DNA of 64,000 bases from Pseudonocardia sp. (GTDB lineage Bacteria > Actinomycetota > Actinomycetes > Mycobacteriales > Pseudonocardiaceae). The stretch is from NCBI RefSeq assembly GCF_025465255.1, contig NZ_JAODNI010000206.1, positions 46,031 through 110,030 of the forward strand, read 5' to 3'. This document shows, piece by piece, positions 51,158-59,795 of the stretch. The translations under genes and the position numbers were made by a program. The notes under the pieces were generated by a model. It saw nothing but the letters and a program-made list of their open reading frames with translations. It was not told the DNA's origin and made no database searches. Each line of letters opens with the position of its first letter. Positions within the stretch are counted from its first letter, which is position 1.

Positions 51158-51895
51158 TCAGCGGAGCTGCAGGTCCAGGCCGGGGACGGAGTCGGTCCAC
51201 TTCGCAACGACGTGCTCGCGCACCGGCAGGGTGCCCTCGATCGCGGCGAGGACGGCCTCGGTGACGGGGGCGAGGACGTCGTCGGTCGTGACGTCCCGGC
51301 CCAGCTCGTCGGACAGCGACGTCACACCCGCATCGGCGATGCCGCAGGGGACGATCCGGCCGAACGCGGTCAGGTCCGGGTTGCAGTTCAGCGAGAAGCC
51401 GTGCAGCGTCACGCCGCCCTGGATCCGGACGCCGATCGCGGCGATCTTGCGCTCGAGGCGGGTGGCGTCGCCGGGGAGCCAGACGCCGGTGCGGCCGTCG
51501 ACCCGCCCGGCAGCCCGCAGACCGAGGGCGTGACAGACGCTGATCAGGGCTTCCTCGAGGCGTCGGACGTAGTCCACGACGTCCATCGGCTCGGTGAGCG
51601 CGACGATCGGGTAGCCGACGAGCTGGCCCGGGCCGTGCCAGGTGATGCGGCCACCGCGATCCACGTCGACGACGGGGGTGCCGTCGGTCGGCCGGTCCTC
51701 GGGCCGGGTGCGCTTGCCCGCGGTGTAGACCGACGGGTGCTCGAGCAGCATCAGGACGTCCGGACCGGACCCGTCGCGGCGGGCTTCGGCGTTGCTGCGC
51801 TGGACGTCCCAGGCGGTGACGTAGCCGACGGTGCCGAGGGTGTCGACGCGCACCGGGTTCACCGAGCGGCGACACGACGTACCGGGGTTGGGCAT
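51158..51895 (-). CDS. lipB: Octanoyl-[acyl-carrier-protein]-protein octanoyltransferase
   Basis: Transfers octanoate from ACP to lipoyl domains, the first step of lipoylation; LipA completes it. The 245 residues contain EHPSVYTAGKRTRPED, DRGGRITWHGPGQLVGYPI, the catalytic Lys150 in LERKIAAIG and Cys184 in IVPCGI. The ATG at 51895 has minus-strand TAATCT (rc 51902-51907) six bases upstream, implying a leaderless mRNA. It does not form an operon with lipA: the LLM and SDR genes lie between them. Confidence 0.95.
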   Translation of the reverse strand: MPNPGTSCRRSVNPVRVDTLGTVGYVTAWDVQRSNAEARRDGSGPDVLMLLEHPSVYTAGKRTRPEDRPTDGTPVVDVDRGGRITWHGPGQLVGYPIVALTEPMDVVDYVRRLEEALISVCHALGLRAAGRVDGRTGVWLPGDATRLERKIAAIGVRIQGGVTLHGFSLNCNPDLTAFGRIVPCGIADAGVTSLSDELGRDVTTDDVLAPVTEAVLAAIEGTLPVREHVVAKWTDSVPGLDLQLR

Positions 51896-52112
51896 CGGCC
51901 CAGATTACGCCCGCGCTCCCGGGCATCGCCTCGTCATGGACGTCACGCGGATCCAGGGGCTGTGCTCGGCGCCGCACGCCGGTTCGCGACCGTTCCGAGC
52001 GCCCCACCGCTGCGCTCGCGCACGACCGTGTCACGGTGGACGCGATCGTCCCGGCCCGGACCTCCCGCGATCCCGGCCCCGACGGCCGTGACGTCGACGG
52101 ACGACACCGGAC
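51896..52112. other. Intergenic region, 217 bp
   Basis: Lies between the epimerase stop and the lipB start, both on the minus strand. Apart from the lipB -10 hexamer at 51902-51907, I see no gene or clear repeat. Confidence 0.5.
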
Positions 52113-53003
52113 TCAGCTCCCCACCGCCGCGGCGAGCGCGTCCGGCAGGCTGTGGTGGCGGAACTGGAAACCCGCGTCGAGCAGGGCCTTCGGCACCGCG
52201 CGCTGGCCCGAGAGCAACATCTCCCGACCCATGTCGCCGAGCACTGTGCTGACCACGAAGGCCGGGATGACCAGCGGTGCCGGCCGGCCGACGGCCTCGG
52301 CCAGCTGCGCGGTGAAGGTGGCGTTGGTGACGGGTGCGGGGCCGGTGACGTTCACCGGGCCGCGGACCGCGTCGTTCTCGACGGCGAAGCGGATGGCGCC
52401 GACCTCGTCGTCGAGGGAGACCCAGGGCATGTACTGCGTGCCGTCGCCGATCCGGGCGCCGAGGAAGGTCTTCCAGACGGGCTTCATGATCTGCAGCAGG
52501 CCGCCGGAGGGGGACAGGACCAGCCCCGTGCGCAGCGTGACGACCCGCGCGCCGGCGTCGACGGCCGGTGTGGTGGCCGCCTCCCAGTCCCGGCAGAGGT
52601 CCGCGAGGAACCCCCGCCCGGCGGGCGCGGACTCGTCGATCTTCTCGTCGCCGGTGTCCCCGTAGTACCCGACCGCGGACCCGCTGACCAGCGCCGGCAC
52701 TCCCGCCCGGGCGACGGCGGTGGCGAGGACGTCCGTGGGGACGACCCGGCTGTCCCGGATCGCCTGCTTCCGCGCGCCGCTCCACGGCCGGTCCGCGATG
52801 CCGACCCCACCGAGGTTCACGACCGCGTCGACGCCGTCGAGCGTGCCCTCGTCGATCGTCCCCGACGGCGGGTCCCAGCCGCGTTCGTCCGGCGCGGCGG
52901 GTGCGCGCCGCACCAGGCGCAGGACCTCGTGCCCCGCCTCCCGGAGCTGGGCGACCAGGGCTGTTCCGATGAGACCGGACGAACCGGCCACCACGACTCG
53001 CAC
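52113..53003 (-). CDS. TIGR01777-family NAD-dependent epimerase-like protein (Rv2216-like)
   Basis: A 296-residue atypical SDR. Rossmann motif VVVAGSSGLIGTAL at the start, VVNLGGVGIADRPWS, SGSAVGYYGDTGD (catalytic Tyr replacement region), and the C-terminal DUF1731-type segment (AFVVSTVLGDMGREMLLSGQ and DAGFQFRHHSL). GTG start at 53003. This protein sits next to lipB and the E2 gene in many actinobacteria. Function unknown; relatives include YfcH and SulA-like cell division factors. Confidence 0.9.
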   Translation of the reverse strand: MRVVVAGSSGLIGTALVAQLREAGHEVLRLVRRAPAAPDERGWDPPSGTIDEGTLDGVDAVVNLGGVGIADRPWSGARKQAIRDSRVVPTDVLATAVARAGVPALVSGSAVGYYGDTGDEKIDESAPAGRGFLADLCRDWEAATTPAVDAGARVVTLRTGLVLSPSGGLLQIMKPVWKTFLGARIGDGTQYMPWVSLDDEVGAIRFAVENDAVRGPVNVTGPAPVTNATFTAQLAEAVGRPAPLVIPAFVVSTVLGDMGREMLLSGQRAVPKALLDAGFQFRHHSLPDALAAAVGS

Positions 53004-53123
53004 CCGTCCGATCCTTGCCGAACGGGCCGGTCGCCGCGACTCGGGCCCCGGAATGCACGACGGTTCCCGGGAGGCACAGCGGCGGGCAGGGGCGAACCCC
53101 TGCCCGCCGTGGCGGAACCGGTC

Positions 53124-53163
53124 GTGCGCGGAAATCGTCGCCCTGGCAACGAGTTCCGCGCAC
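53124..53163. repeat. Dispersed 3'-end palindrome copy A4
   Basis: 40-bp imperfect palindrome, outer arms GTGCGCGGAA/TTCCGCGCAC, ending four bases before the sucB stop (53168-53170). Likely terminator of the lpd-sucB unit. Confidence 0.85.
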
Positions 53164-53167
53164 GGGC

Positions 53168-54964
53168 CTACAGGCCCAGCTCGGCCTCGAACGCACCCTC
53201 CTCGAGGCGGGCCTTGATCGCGCTGACGAAACGGCCGGCGTCCGCGCCGTCGACGATGCGGTGGTCGTAGGTCAGCGGGAGGAAGCAGACCGAGCGCACG
53301 GCGATGACGTCCTCGCCGTCCGGGCCGGCCACGACCTTGGGCTCCTTGACGATCGCGCCGGTGCCCAGGATGCCGACCTGCGGCTGGTTGATGATCGGCG
53401 TGTCGAACAGCGCGCCGGCGCTGCCGATGTTGGTGATCGTGAAGGTGCCGCCGGAGAGCTCGTCCGGGCCGATCTTGTTGGCCCGGGTGCGCGCCGCGAC
53501 GTCCGCGATCTTCTTGGCCAGCCCGGCGAGGCTCAGGTCGTCCGCGTTCTTGATGACCGGGACGAGCAGGCCGCGCGGGGTGTCCACGGCGATCGCCAGG
53601 TGCACGGCGCCGTGGTACTCGACCTGCTTGCCGTCCTCGGTGATCGAGGAGTTGACGGCCGGGAACGCCTTGAGCGCCTCGACGGTCGCCTTCGCGAAGA
53701 ACGGCAGGTAGGTGAGCTTGACGCCCTCGCGGCGCTCGAATTCCGCCTTGGCCCGGGCGCGCAGCTTCGCGATCCGGGTGACGTCGACCTCCTGGACGGT
53801 GGTCAGCTGCGCCGAGACCTTGAGCGACTCGACCATCCGCTGGGCGATGATCTGCCGCAGGCGCGGCATCTTCACCGTCGTGCCCGGCTGCGGCGCGTTG
53901 TCCGCGCGCGCCGGGACGGTGGTCGGCTGCTTCGGCGCGCTGCTCGGCGCCGCGGCCGCGGCCGGCTCCGGAGCGGCGGCGGGAGCCTCGGGCTCGGGGG
54001 CCTTGGCGGACTCGGCGGCCGCGAGCACGTCCTGCTTGCGGATGCGGCCACCGACCCCGCTGCCGGTCATCGAGTCCAGGTCGACGCCGTGCTCGGCGGC
54101 CAGCTTGCGGACCAGCGGGGTGACGTACGGGGCGCCACCGGAACCGTTGCCGTCGCTGCTGGGGGCGGGGGCCTCCTCGGCCCGGGCGGAGTCCTCGACC
54201 GCGGGCTTCGCCGGCTCGGGAGCGGCCTGCTCCTCCTTGACGGGCTCCTTCGGCGCCTCGGGCTCGGGCGCCTTCTCCTCCGCCTTCGGAGCGGGCTCGG
54301 GCTCGGGCGCGGACTCGGCGGGAGCGGCGTCCGCGTCGCCGACGAGGGCGAGCCGGCCGCCGACCTCGACGGTCTCGTCCTCGGCGACCGAGAGCTCGAG
54401 GACGGTGCCGGCGACCGGCGACGGGATCTCGGTGTCGACCTTGTCCGTGGACACCTCGAGCAGCGGCTCGTCGACCGCGACGGTGTCCCCGACGGCCTTG
54501 AGCCAGCGGGTGACCGTGCCCTCGGTGACGCTCTCGCCCAGCTCGGGCATGGTGACCGGGGTGGCGTCGCCGCCATCGGACCCCGTCCCGGCCTTCGGCT
54601 TCTCGGCGGGCCGGTCCGCGTCCGCGGAGGGCTCCGGCTCGGTCTCCGCGACCGGCTCGGGCTCGGGCTCGGGAGCCGGCTCCTCCGCGGCCTCCGAGGA
54701 GGAGCCCGAGGAGTCGCCCGACCCGGACCCGTCGCCGATGACGGCGAGCTCGGCGCCGACCTCGACCGTCTCGTCCTCGGCCGCGACGATCTTCTGCAGG
54801 ACGCCGGCGGCCGGGGACGGGATCTCGGTGTCGACCTTGTCCGTCGAGACCTCGAGCAACGGCTCGTCGACCTCGACGGCGTCGCCCTCCTGCTTGAGCC
54901 AGCGGGTGACGGTGCCCTCGGTGACGCTCTCACCGAGAGCGGGCATCTGGACGGAGAAGGCCAT
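53168..54964 (-). CDS. sucB: Dihydrolipoamide acyltransferase (E2), two lipoyl domains
   Basis: E2 core of a 2-oxo-acid dehydrogenase complex. The 598 residues contain two near-identical lipoyl domains (about 1-76 and 137-212), each with the lipoyl-lysine motif STDKVDTEIPSP. Long Pro/Ala/Glu linkers follow, then a peripheral subunit-binding domain (about 276-315, VTPLVRKLAAEHGVDL), and a catalytic core (about 360-598) with the His-Asp motif YDHRIVDGAD (about 565). In mycobacteria the homologue DlaT serves pyruvate dehydrogenase and the peroxynitrite reductase system, so pyruvate or 2-oxoglutarate specificity is open. ATG at 54964 follows AGGAG. lpd is 50 bp upstream and probably co-transcribed. 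Confidence 0.93.
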   Translation of the reverse strand: MAFSVQMPALGESVTEGTVTRWLKQEGDAVEVDEPLLEVSTDKVDTEIPSPAAGVLQKIVAAEDETVEVGAELAVIGDGSGSGDSSGSSSEAAEEPAPEPEPEPVAETEPEPSADADRPAEKPKAGTGSDGGDATPVTMPELGESVTEGTVTRWLKAVGDTVAVDEPLLEVSTDKVDTEIPSPVAGTVLELSVAEDETVEVGGRLALVGDADAAPAESAPEPEPAPKAEEKAPEPEAPKEPVKEEQAAPEPAKPAVEDSARAEEAPAPSSDGNGSGGAPYVTPLVRKLAAEHGVDLDSMTGSGVGGRIRKQDVLAAAESAKAPEPEAPAAAPEPAAAAAPSSAPKQPTTVPARADNAPQPGTTVKMPRLRQIIAQRMVESLKVSAQLTTVQEVDVTRIAKLRARAKAEFERREGVKLTYLPFFAKATVEALKAFPAVNSSITEDGKQVEYHGAVHLAIAVDTPRGLLVPVIKNADDLSLAGLAKKIADVAARTRANKIGPDELSGGTFTITNIGSAGALFDTPIINQPQVGILGTGAIVKEPKVVAGPDGEDVIAVRSVCFLPLTYDHRIVDGADAGRFVSAIKARLEEGAFEAELGL

Positions 54965-55014
54965 GTCGGGTCGGAGCTCCTAGTTCGACGTGCGGGTGTG
55001 CGGTCTTCGCGGCG

Positions 55015-56397
55015 TCAGCCGTGCGAGTGGAGGGGTTTGCCCGCCAGCGCGAGATGTGCCTCGCCGAGCGCCTCGTTCTGGGTGGGGTGGGCGTGGATCA
55101 GCGGCGCGACGTCGTCGGCCTGGGCTTCCCAGTTGTAGACGAGCTGGGCCTCGCCGATCAGTTCCCCGACGCGCGCGCCGACCAGGTGCAGGCCGACGAC
55201 CGGTCCCGGGGTGTCCTTGCTGCCGGCCTTGACCAGCTTGATGGCGCCGGAGGTCTGCAGGATCTGCGACTTGCCGTTGCCGCCGAGGTCGTAGGTCAGG
55301 GTCTGGATCTCGCCGTAGCGCTCCTTGGCCTGCGCCTCGGTCAGGCCGACGGACGCGACCTCGGGCTCGCAGTAGGTGACGCGCGGGATGCCGGCCTCGT
55401 CGATCGGCCGCGGCTCCAGCCCGGCGATGTCCTCGGCGACGAAGATGCCCTGGCCGAAGCCGCGGTGCGCGAGCTGCAGCCCGGGCACGATGTCCCCGAC
55501 GGCGTAGACGTCCGGCAGGTTGGTGCGCAGCCGCTCGTCGGTGAGGACGAAGCCGCGCTCCATGGCGACGCCGGCCTCCTCGTACCCGTGGCCGGTCGTG
55601 TTCGGACCGCGGCCGACGGCGACGAGCAGCAGGTCCGCCTCGAGCTCCTCACCGGACTCGAGCGAGACGGTGACGCCGTGGTCCGTCTGCTTGGCGCCGG
55701 TGAACTTCACCCCGGTCTTGGGGGTGATCTTGCGCTTGCGGAAGGCGCGTTCGAGCTGCTTGGAACAGAACTCGTCCTCGTTCGGGACGAGCCGGGGGAG
55801 CGCCTCGACGACCGTGACCTCGGCCCCGAAGGACCGCCAGACGGACGCGAACTCGACGCCGATCACGCCGCCGCCGAGGATGACGACCTTCTGCGGCACG
55901 TCCTCGAGCGTCAGCGCCTGGTCCGAGGTGATGACCCGGCCGCCGATGTCCAGGCCCGGCAGGCTCCGCGCATACGAGCCGGTGGCCAGGACGACCTTCT
56001 TGCCGACGTACCGGGTGCCGTCGACCTCGACGGCGTTCGGGCCGACGAACGTCCCGGCCCCCTCGACGAGGTCGATCTTGCGCGAGGACACGAGCCCCTG
56101 CAGACCCTTGTAGAGCCGGCCGACGACGCCGTCCTTGTAGGCGTTGACCCCGGCCATGTCGATGCCGATCAGCTGGGACAGCACACCGACCCTGGCGCCG
56201 TCCCGGGACGCGTCCGCGACCTCGGCGGCGTGCAGCAGGGCCTTGGTCGGGATGCAGCCGCGATGCAGGCACGTGCCGCCGAGCTTGTCCTTCTCGACCA
56301 GGACCACGGACATCCCGAGCTCTGCTGCGCGCAGCGCGCACGCGTAGCCGCCCGATCCACCGCCGAGGATCACCAGGTCGGCGTTCTGCTCGGGCAC
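55015..56397 (-). CDS. lpd: Dihydrolipoyl dehydrogenase (E3)
   Basis: FAD enzyme that reoxidises dihydrolipoamide on E2 with NAD. The 460 residues show the FAD motif GGGSGGYACALRAAELG, the redox disulfide in GGTCLHRGCIPTK, the NAD motif GGGVIGVEFASVW, YAVGDIVPGLQLAHRGFGQG, and the C-terminal catalytic pair in HAHPTQNEALGEAH. The GTG start at 56397 follows GGAGGAG. It is first in the unit with sucB; the E1 gene is not in the window. Confidence 0.95.
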   Translation of the reverse strand: MPEQNADLVILGGGSGGYACALRAAELGMSVVLVEKDKLGGTCLHRGCIPTKALLHAAEVADASRDGARVGVLSQLIGIDMAGVNAYKDGVVGRLYKGLQGLVSSRKIDLVEGAGTFVGPNAVEVDGTRYVGKKVVLATGSYARSLPGLDIGGRVITSDQALTLEDVPQKVVILGGGVIGVEFASVWRSFGAEVTVVEALPRLVPNEDEFCSKQLERAFRKRKITPKTGVKFTGAKQTDHGVTVSLESGEELEADLLLVAVGRGPNTTGHGYEEAGVAMERGFVLTDERLRTNLPDVYAVGDIVPGLQLAHRGFGQGIFVAEDIAGLEPRPIDEAGIPRVTYCEPEVASVGLTEAQAKERYGEIQTLTYDLGGNGKSQILQTSGAIKLVKAGSKDTPGPVVGLHLVGARVGELIGEAQLVYNWEAQADDVAPLIHAHPTQNEALGEAHLALAGKPLHSHG

Positions 56398-56605
56398 GTC
56401 GTTCTCCTCCGGACGATCACTTCCGGTACGGCGTGATCACGCCACCGGCGCCCCGAACACCGGGTACGGCGGGCGGGGCGGCCCCATCTTGTCATCACGG
56501 GATCTCTCGTGGGGGGCGAGGCCCGTCGCCGAGTCCGGGAGAAATTCCGGCGGCCCGCACGTTGGGTCCTTCGAGGAGCGTCCGCTCCGGACGGGGATGG
56601 GAACC

Positions 56606-56950
56606 ATGATGGGCCTGTTCAGCAGGATGCGCGGCGGTCGCGGCACGGGCCGGACACGCGGCGACGACGCGGAGCACCTCCGCGCGTGGGCGGCGACGCA
56701 CGAGGGTGTCGAGGCGTTCGTCGAGCCCCGGACGGCTGTGACGGAGACGACCATGATCCTCGTCGCCAAGGACGGCGAGTGGACGCGACGGCGGGTCTCC
56801 GGCCCCGACGGTGCCCGCAAGCTGGCCCGGTCGCTGAAGATCCCGGTCTACGACGCGGAGATCGTCGGCTACCCGAAGCGCATGCGGGACCACGACGCGC
56901 GACAGCGGATCCTGCGGGACCGGGAGCGCCGCCGGGACCTCGGAGCCTGA
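56606..56950 (+). CDS. Small conserved-type basic protein, unknown function
   Basis: A 114-residue protein: a Met/Arg/Gly-rich lead (MGLFSRMRGGRGTGRTR), then a compact domain (LRAWAATHEGVEAFVEPRTAVTE onward, split) with VAKDGEWTRRRVSGPDGARK and LKIPVYDAEIVGYPKRM, and a charged tail. ATG 56606 is chosen because GGGG lies nine bases upstream; ATGs at 56597 and 56609 are in frame. Its type recurs beside lpd in actinobacteria as far as I recall. No catalytic motif is seen. Confidence 0.7.
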   Translation: MMGLFSRMRGGRGTGRTRGDDAEHLRAWAATHEGVEAFVEPRTAVTETTMILVAKDGEWTRRRVSGPDGARKLARSLKIPVYDAEIVGYPKRMRDHDARQRILRDRERRRDLGA

Positions 56951-57037
56951 GCCCGCATCCCGGCCCGCAGCGCGCCGGGGTCACGCGCGCGAGGTTGGAC
57001 GGCGCGTGGGCTGGGCGCCGGGTGGGCGGCCGCCGCC

Positions 57038-57166
57038 CTATGCGAGGGAAGTGGTGCGACGCGCGCGGCCGACCGTGCGCGTGGGGCTGGAGGCTGCGCG
57101 AGGACGGGCGCCGTTCCGGCCTCCGACAGCTACGCGCGCGAAGTGATGCGACGCGTGCGGCCGATC
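57038..57166. repeat. Pair of 37-bp imperfect direct repeats
   Basis: Copies at 57038-57074 and 57130-57166, 92 bp apart start to start, sharing GCGACGCG and GCGGCCGA cores with about eight differences. Located in the 280-bp gap between the 114-residue gene and the SDR stop. No gene is visible in this gap. Confidence 0.7.
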
Positions 57167-57230
57167 GCGGGCGTCGAGCAGGACGGCGAGCGTCGGCACG
57201 AACGCCGCCCCGCGCCTGCTCGACCCCCCG

Positions 57231-58067
57231 TCAGCCCCGCCGGAGCCGGCGCGATCCCACCGCCCGGATGGCGGGCTCCAGGCGCATCAGCGGGCCCGGG
57301 GCCAGGGCGGAGAGACGCATCATCACCCCGCGCCAGGCGGGCACCGTGCGGTACACCCGGCTCGTCCCGAACATCCCGACCAGTGCCGTCGCGACCTGGT
57401 CCGGGGTCAGCAGCACGCCGCTGCGGACCAGCGCTTTCGCCTGCCCGTCCGGCGCCATGCCGTCGAGCAGGGCCGTGCCGACGCCGTCGGGGCAGATCGC
57501 GTGGACCCTGATCCCGTCGCCGCGCAGCTCGGAGCTCAGGGACGTCGCGAGGGACAGGACGCCCGCCTTCGTCGCCGCGTAGAGGGACAGCCCCGGCACC
57601 GGGCCGAGCCCGGAGAGCGACGCCGTGATCGCCAGCTCGCCGCCCGGGATGCCCTCGACGGCCTGCTCCCGGAACGCCGCGATCGCCGCGCGGGAGCCCC
57701 AGACCGGCCCCATCAGGTTGACGTCGACGAGCGCCCGGACGTGCTTCTCGTCCAGCTCGGCCAGCGCCCCGTCGAACCCGACGCCCGCGTTGCTCACCCA
57801 CGCCCCCAGGGGCGCGAGCTCCCGGGCCCGGGTGGCGACGGCGTGTGCGCCGTCGGGATCGGTGACGTCGTAGGCGATGCCCGCCGCCGCCCCGATCCGC
57901 TCCGCGGTGGCCGCCGCGGCCTCGCCGTCGACGTCGGTGACCAGCACCCGGTACCCCCGACCCACCAGCTCGCGGGCGATCGACTCGCCGATCCCGCGCG
58001 CCGCGCCGGTGACCACGGCGGAGCGGGAGTCGGCAGGGACCTGGTGCAGGACACGACGTCGGGTCAT
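57231..58067 (-). CDS. Short-chain dehydrogenase/reductase
   Basis: A 278-residue classical SDR: VVTGAARGIGESIA (about 18-31), DVDGEAAA after strand 2 (preference for NAD), SNAGVGFDG, catalytic Ser in ITASLSGLG and YAATK pair. It occupies the position where mycobacteria carry ephD (an epoxide hydrolase fused to an SDR); here only the SDR module exists. ATG 58067 has minus-strand TAACCT (rc 58075-58080) seven bases upstream, overlapped by the palindrome TACCGATCGGTA. Substrate unknown. Confidence 0.88.
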   Translation of the reverse strand: MTRRRVLHQVPADSRSAVVTGAARGIGESIARELVGRGYRVLVTDVDGEAAAATAERIGAAAGIAYDVTDPDGAHAVATRARELAPLGAWVSNAGVGFDGALAELDEKHVRALVDVNLMGPVWGSRAAIAAFREQAVEGIPGGELAITASLSGLGPVPGLSLYAATKAGVLSLATSLSSELRGDGIRVHAICPDGVGTALLDGMAPDGQAKALVRSGVLLTPDQVATALVGMFGTSRVYRTVPAWRGVMMRLSALAPGPLMRLEPAIRAVGSRRLRRG

Positions 58068-58078
58068 GCGGCTCAGGT

Positions 58079-58090
58079 TACCGATCGGTA
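58079..58090. promoter_or_regulatory. Perfect 12-bp palindrome over the SDR promoter
   Basis: TACCGATCGGTA overlaps the -10-like hexamer of the SDR gene. Its form resembles TetR-family operators in related bacteria; no tetR gene is adjacent. Confidence 0.4.
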
Positions 58091-58114
58091 GACCGGGTTG
58101 TGCGCACCGAGGTC

Positions 58115-58154
58115 GTGCGCGGAAGGCGTCGCCGGAACAACGTCATCCGCGCAC
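58115..58154. repeat. Dispersed 3'-end palindrome copy A5
   Basis: 40-bp imperfect palindrome with outer arms GTGCGCGGA/TCCGCGCAC, ending eight bases before the pepB-like stop (58163-58165). Likely terminator. Confidence 0.85.
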
Positions 58155-58162
58155 AGGCGGCG

Positions 58163-59680
58163 TCAGCCGTTGGCGGCGATGTCCTCGAGGAGCGCCAGCA
58201 GCGTGCGGACGGGGGTGCCGGTGCCGCCCTTTGGCGTGTAGCCCCACGGGCCGCCGGTGTTGAAGGACGGACCCGCGATGTCGATGTGCGCCCACGGCAG
58301 GTCCTCGGCCACGAACTCCCGCAGGAAGACCCCCGCCGCGAGCATCCCGCCGAACCGGTTGCCCGTGACGTTGGCCAGGTCCGCGACGCGCGAGTCCAGC
58401 TCGCCCCGCAGGTGCTCCGGCAGCGGCATCGCCCAGGCGTCCTCGCCGACCGAACGGCCGAGCGCGGCGACCCGGTCCCGCAGCTCGTCGCTGCCCATGA
58501 TCCCGGCGGTCCGGGTGCCCAGCGCGACCATCTGCGCGCCGGTCAGCGTGGACGTCTCGACCAGGTAGTCCGGCTCGTCCTCGGCGGCGCGCACGATCGC
58601 GTCCGCCAGGATCAGCCGGCCCTCGGCGTCGGTGTTCAGCACCTCGACGGTCTTGCCGCCGTACATCGTCAGCACGTCGCCGGGCCGGTAGGCGGTGTCC
58701 GACGGCATGTTCTCGGCCATCGGCACGGTCGCCGTGACGGCGACCGGCAACTCCAGCGTCGCGGCCAGCACGGTCGTCGCGATGACGGCCGCGGCGCCGG
58801 ACATGTCCGACGTCATGTGGTCCATCCCGGCCGCGGGCTTGATCGAGATGCCGCCCGTGTCGAACGTGATCCCCTTGCCGACGAGCGCGACCTTCTTCGC
58901 CGGCGTCGCCCCGCCGGACCAGCTCAGCCGGACCAGCCGGGGCTTGCGCGACGATCCCTGGCCCACCCCGAGCACGCCGCCGAACCCGGCCTCGGCGAGT
59001 GCGTCGTCGTCCAGCACCTCGACGTCCAGGCCCGCGGCCTCGCCCAGCTCCTTCGCCCGCGCGGCGAACGTCTCGGGGTAGAGCGCGTTGGGCGGGGTGT
59101 TGATCAGGTCCCGGGCCGTCCGGACGGCGTGCGCCACGGCGGCGGCGTGCCGCAGGACCTCGAGGCCGTCGTCACCGCCGGCGGAGCTGAACTCGACCTG
59201 CGCGACCGGCTTCTTCCCCGCCTCCGGGTCACCCTTGAACGCGGTGAAGCGGTAGGCGCCGAGCAGCGTGCCCTCGGCCGCGGCCGTGAGGTCGACGGCG
59301 CCGAGGGTGCTGACCACGCGTCCGGACCCGGCGAGCGCGCGGGCCACCGCACCCGAGGCGCGACGGACCTGGTCACCGTCGGGGGTCCCGTTCTCCGCCG
59401 GACCGAGCCCGACCGCCACGACGAGCTTCGCGGCGACCGCCCCGCGGGACGGGACCTTGACGACCTCCTCGGCCTTGCCGGACGCGCCGGCGAGGTCCAG
59501 CAGGGCGGCGAGCTCTCCGTCGAAGGCCGCGTCGACCTCCTCGGCACCGGCCACGAGAACCGGGTGCCCGTCGTCCTCGCCGGGCAGCAGCCCGACGATC
59601 ACGGCGTCGGCCTCGGCCGCAGCGGGGGAACCGACGACCAGACCGACCTCGGTCGCGGACGCGGAGACGGACGTGGTCAC
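58163..59680 (-). CDS. pepB: Leucyl aminopeptidase (M17)
   Basis: Cytosolic two-metal aminopeptidase, hexameric in the family. The 505 residues have an N-terminal macro-like domain (about 1-170) and the catalytic domain with VALVGKGITFDTGGISIKP, MTSDMSGAAAV and the signature NTDAEGRLILADAI, plus INTPPNALYPETFA. I start at GTG 59680 (VTTSVSASATEVGLVVG) because GAGGAG precedes it. It corresponds to Rv2213 in the mycobacterial order. It is divergent from the permease gene. Confidence 0.93.
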   Translation of the reverse strand: MTTSVSASATEVGLVVGSPAAAEADAVIVGLLPGEDDGHPVLVAGAEEVDAAFDGELAALLDLAGASGKAEEVVKVPSRGAVAAKLVVAVGLGPAENGTPDGDQVRRASGAVARALAGSGRVVSTLGAVDLTAAAEGTLLGAYRFTAFKGDPEAGKKPVAQVEFSSAGGDDGLEVLRHAAAVAHAVRTARDLINTPPNALYPETFAARAKELGEAAGLDVEVLDDDALAEAGFGGVLGVGQGSSRKPRLVRLSWSGGATPAKKVALVGKGITFDTGGISIKPAAGMDHMTSDMSGAAAVIATTVLAATLELPVAVTATVPMAENMPSDTAYRPGDVLTMYGGKTVEVLNTDAEGRLILADAIVRAAEDEPDYLVETSTLTGAQMVALGTRTAGIMGSDELRDRVAALGRSVGEDAWAMPLPEHLRGELDSRVADLANVTGNRFGGMLAAGVFLREFVAEDLPWAHIDIAGPSFNTGGPWGYTPKGGTGTPVRTLLALLEDIAANG

Positions 59681-59795
59681 GGGGAACTCCTCTGCTCGGG
59701 CGGGACGGTATGTCGCACGCAACGTCGCGGCGAGACCTCTTCGAAATGCTAATGACACCGTCACGGGGCCGTTTCCGACAGGGTCGGATGCGACA

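Noticed and set aside
53168..54964. Long near-identical DNA repeats inside sucB
   Set aside because: They encode the two lipoyl domains, a normal feature of actinobacterial E2 proteins.
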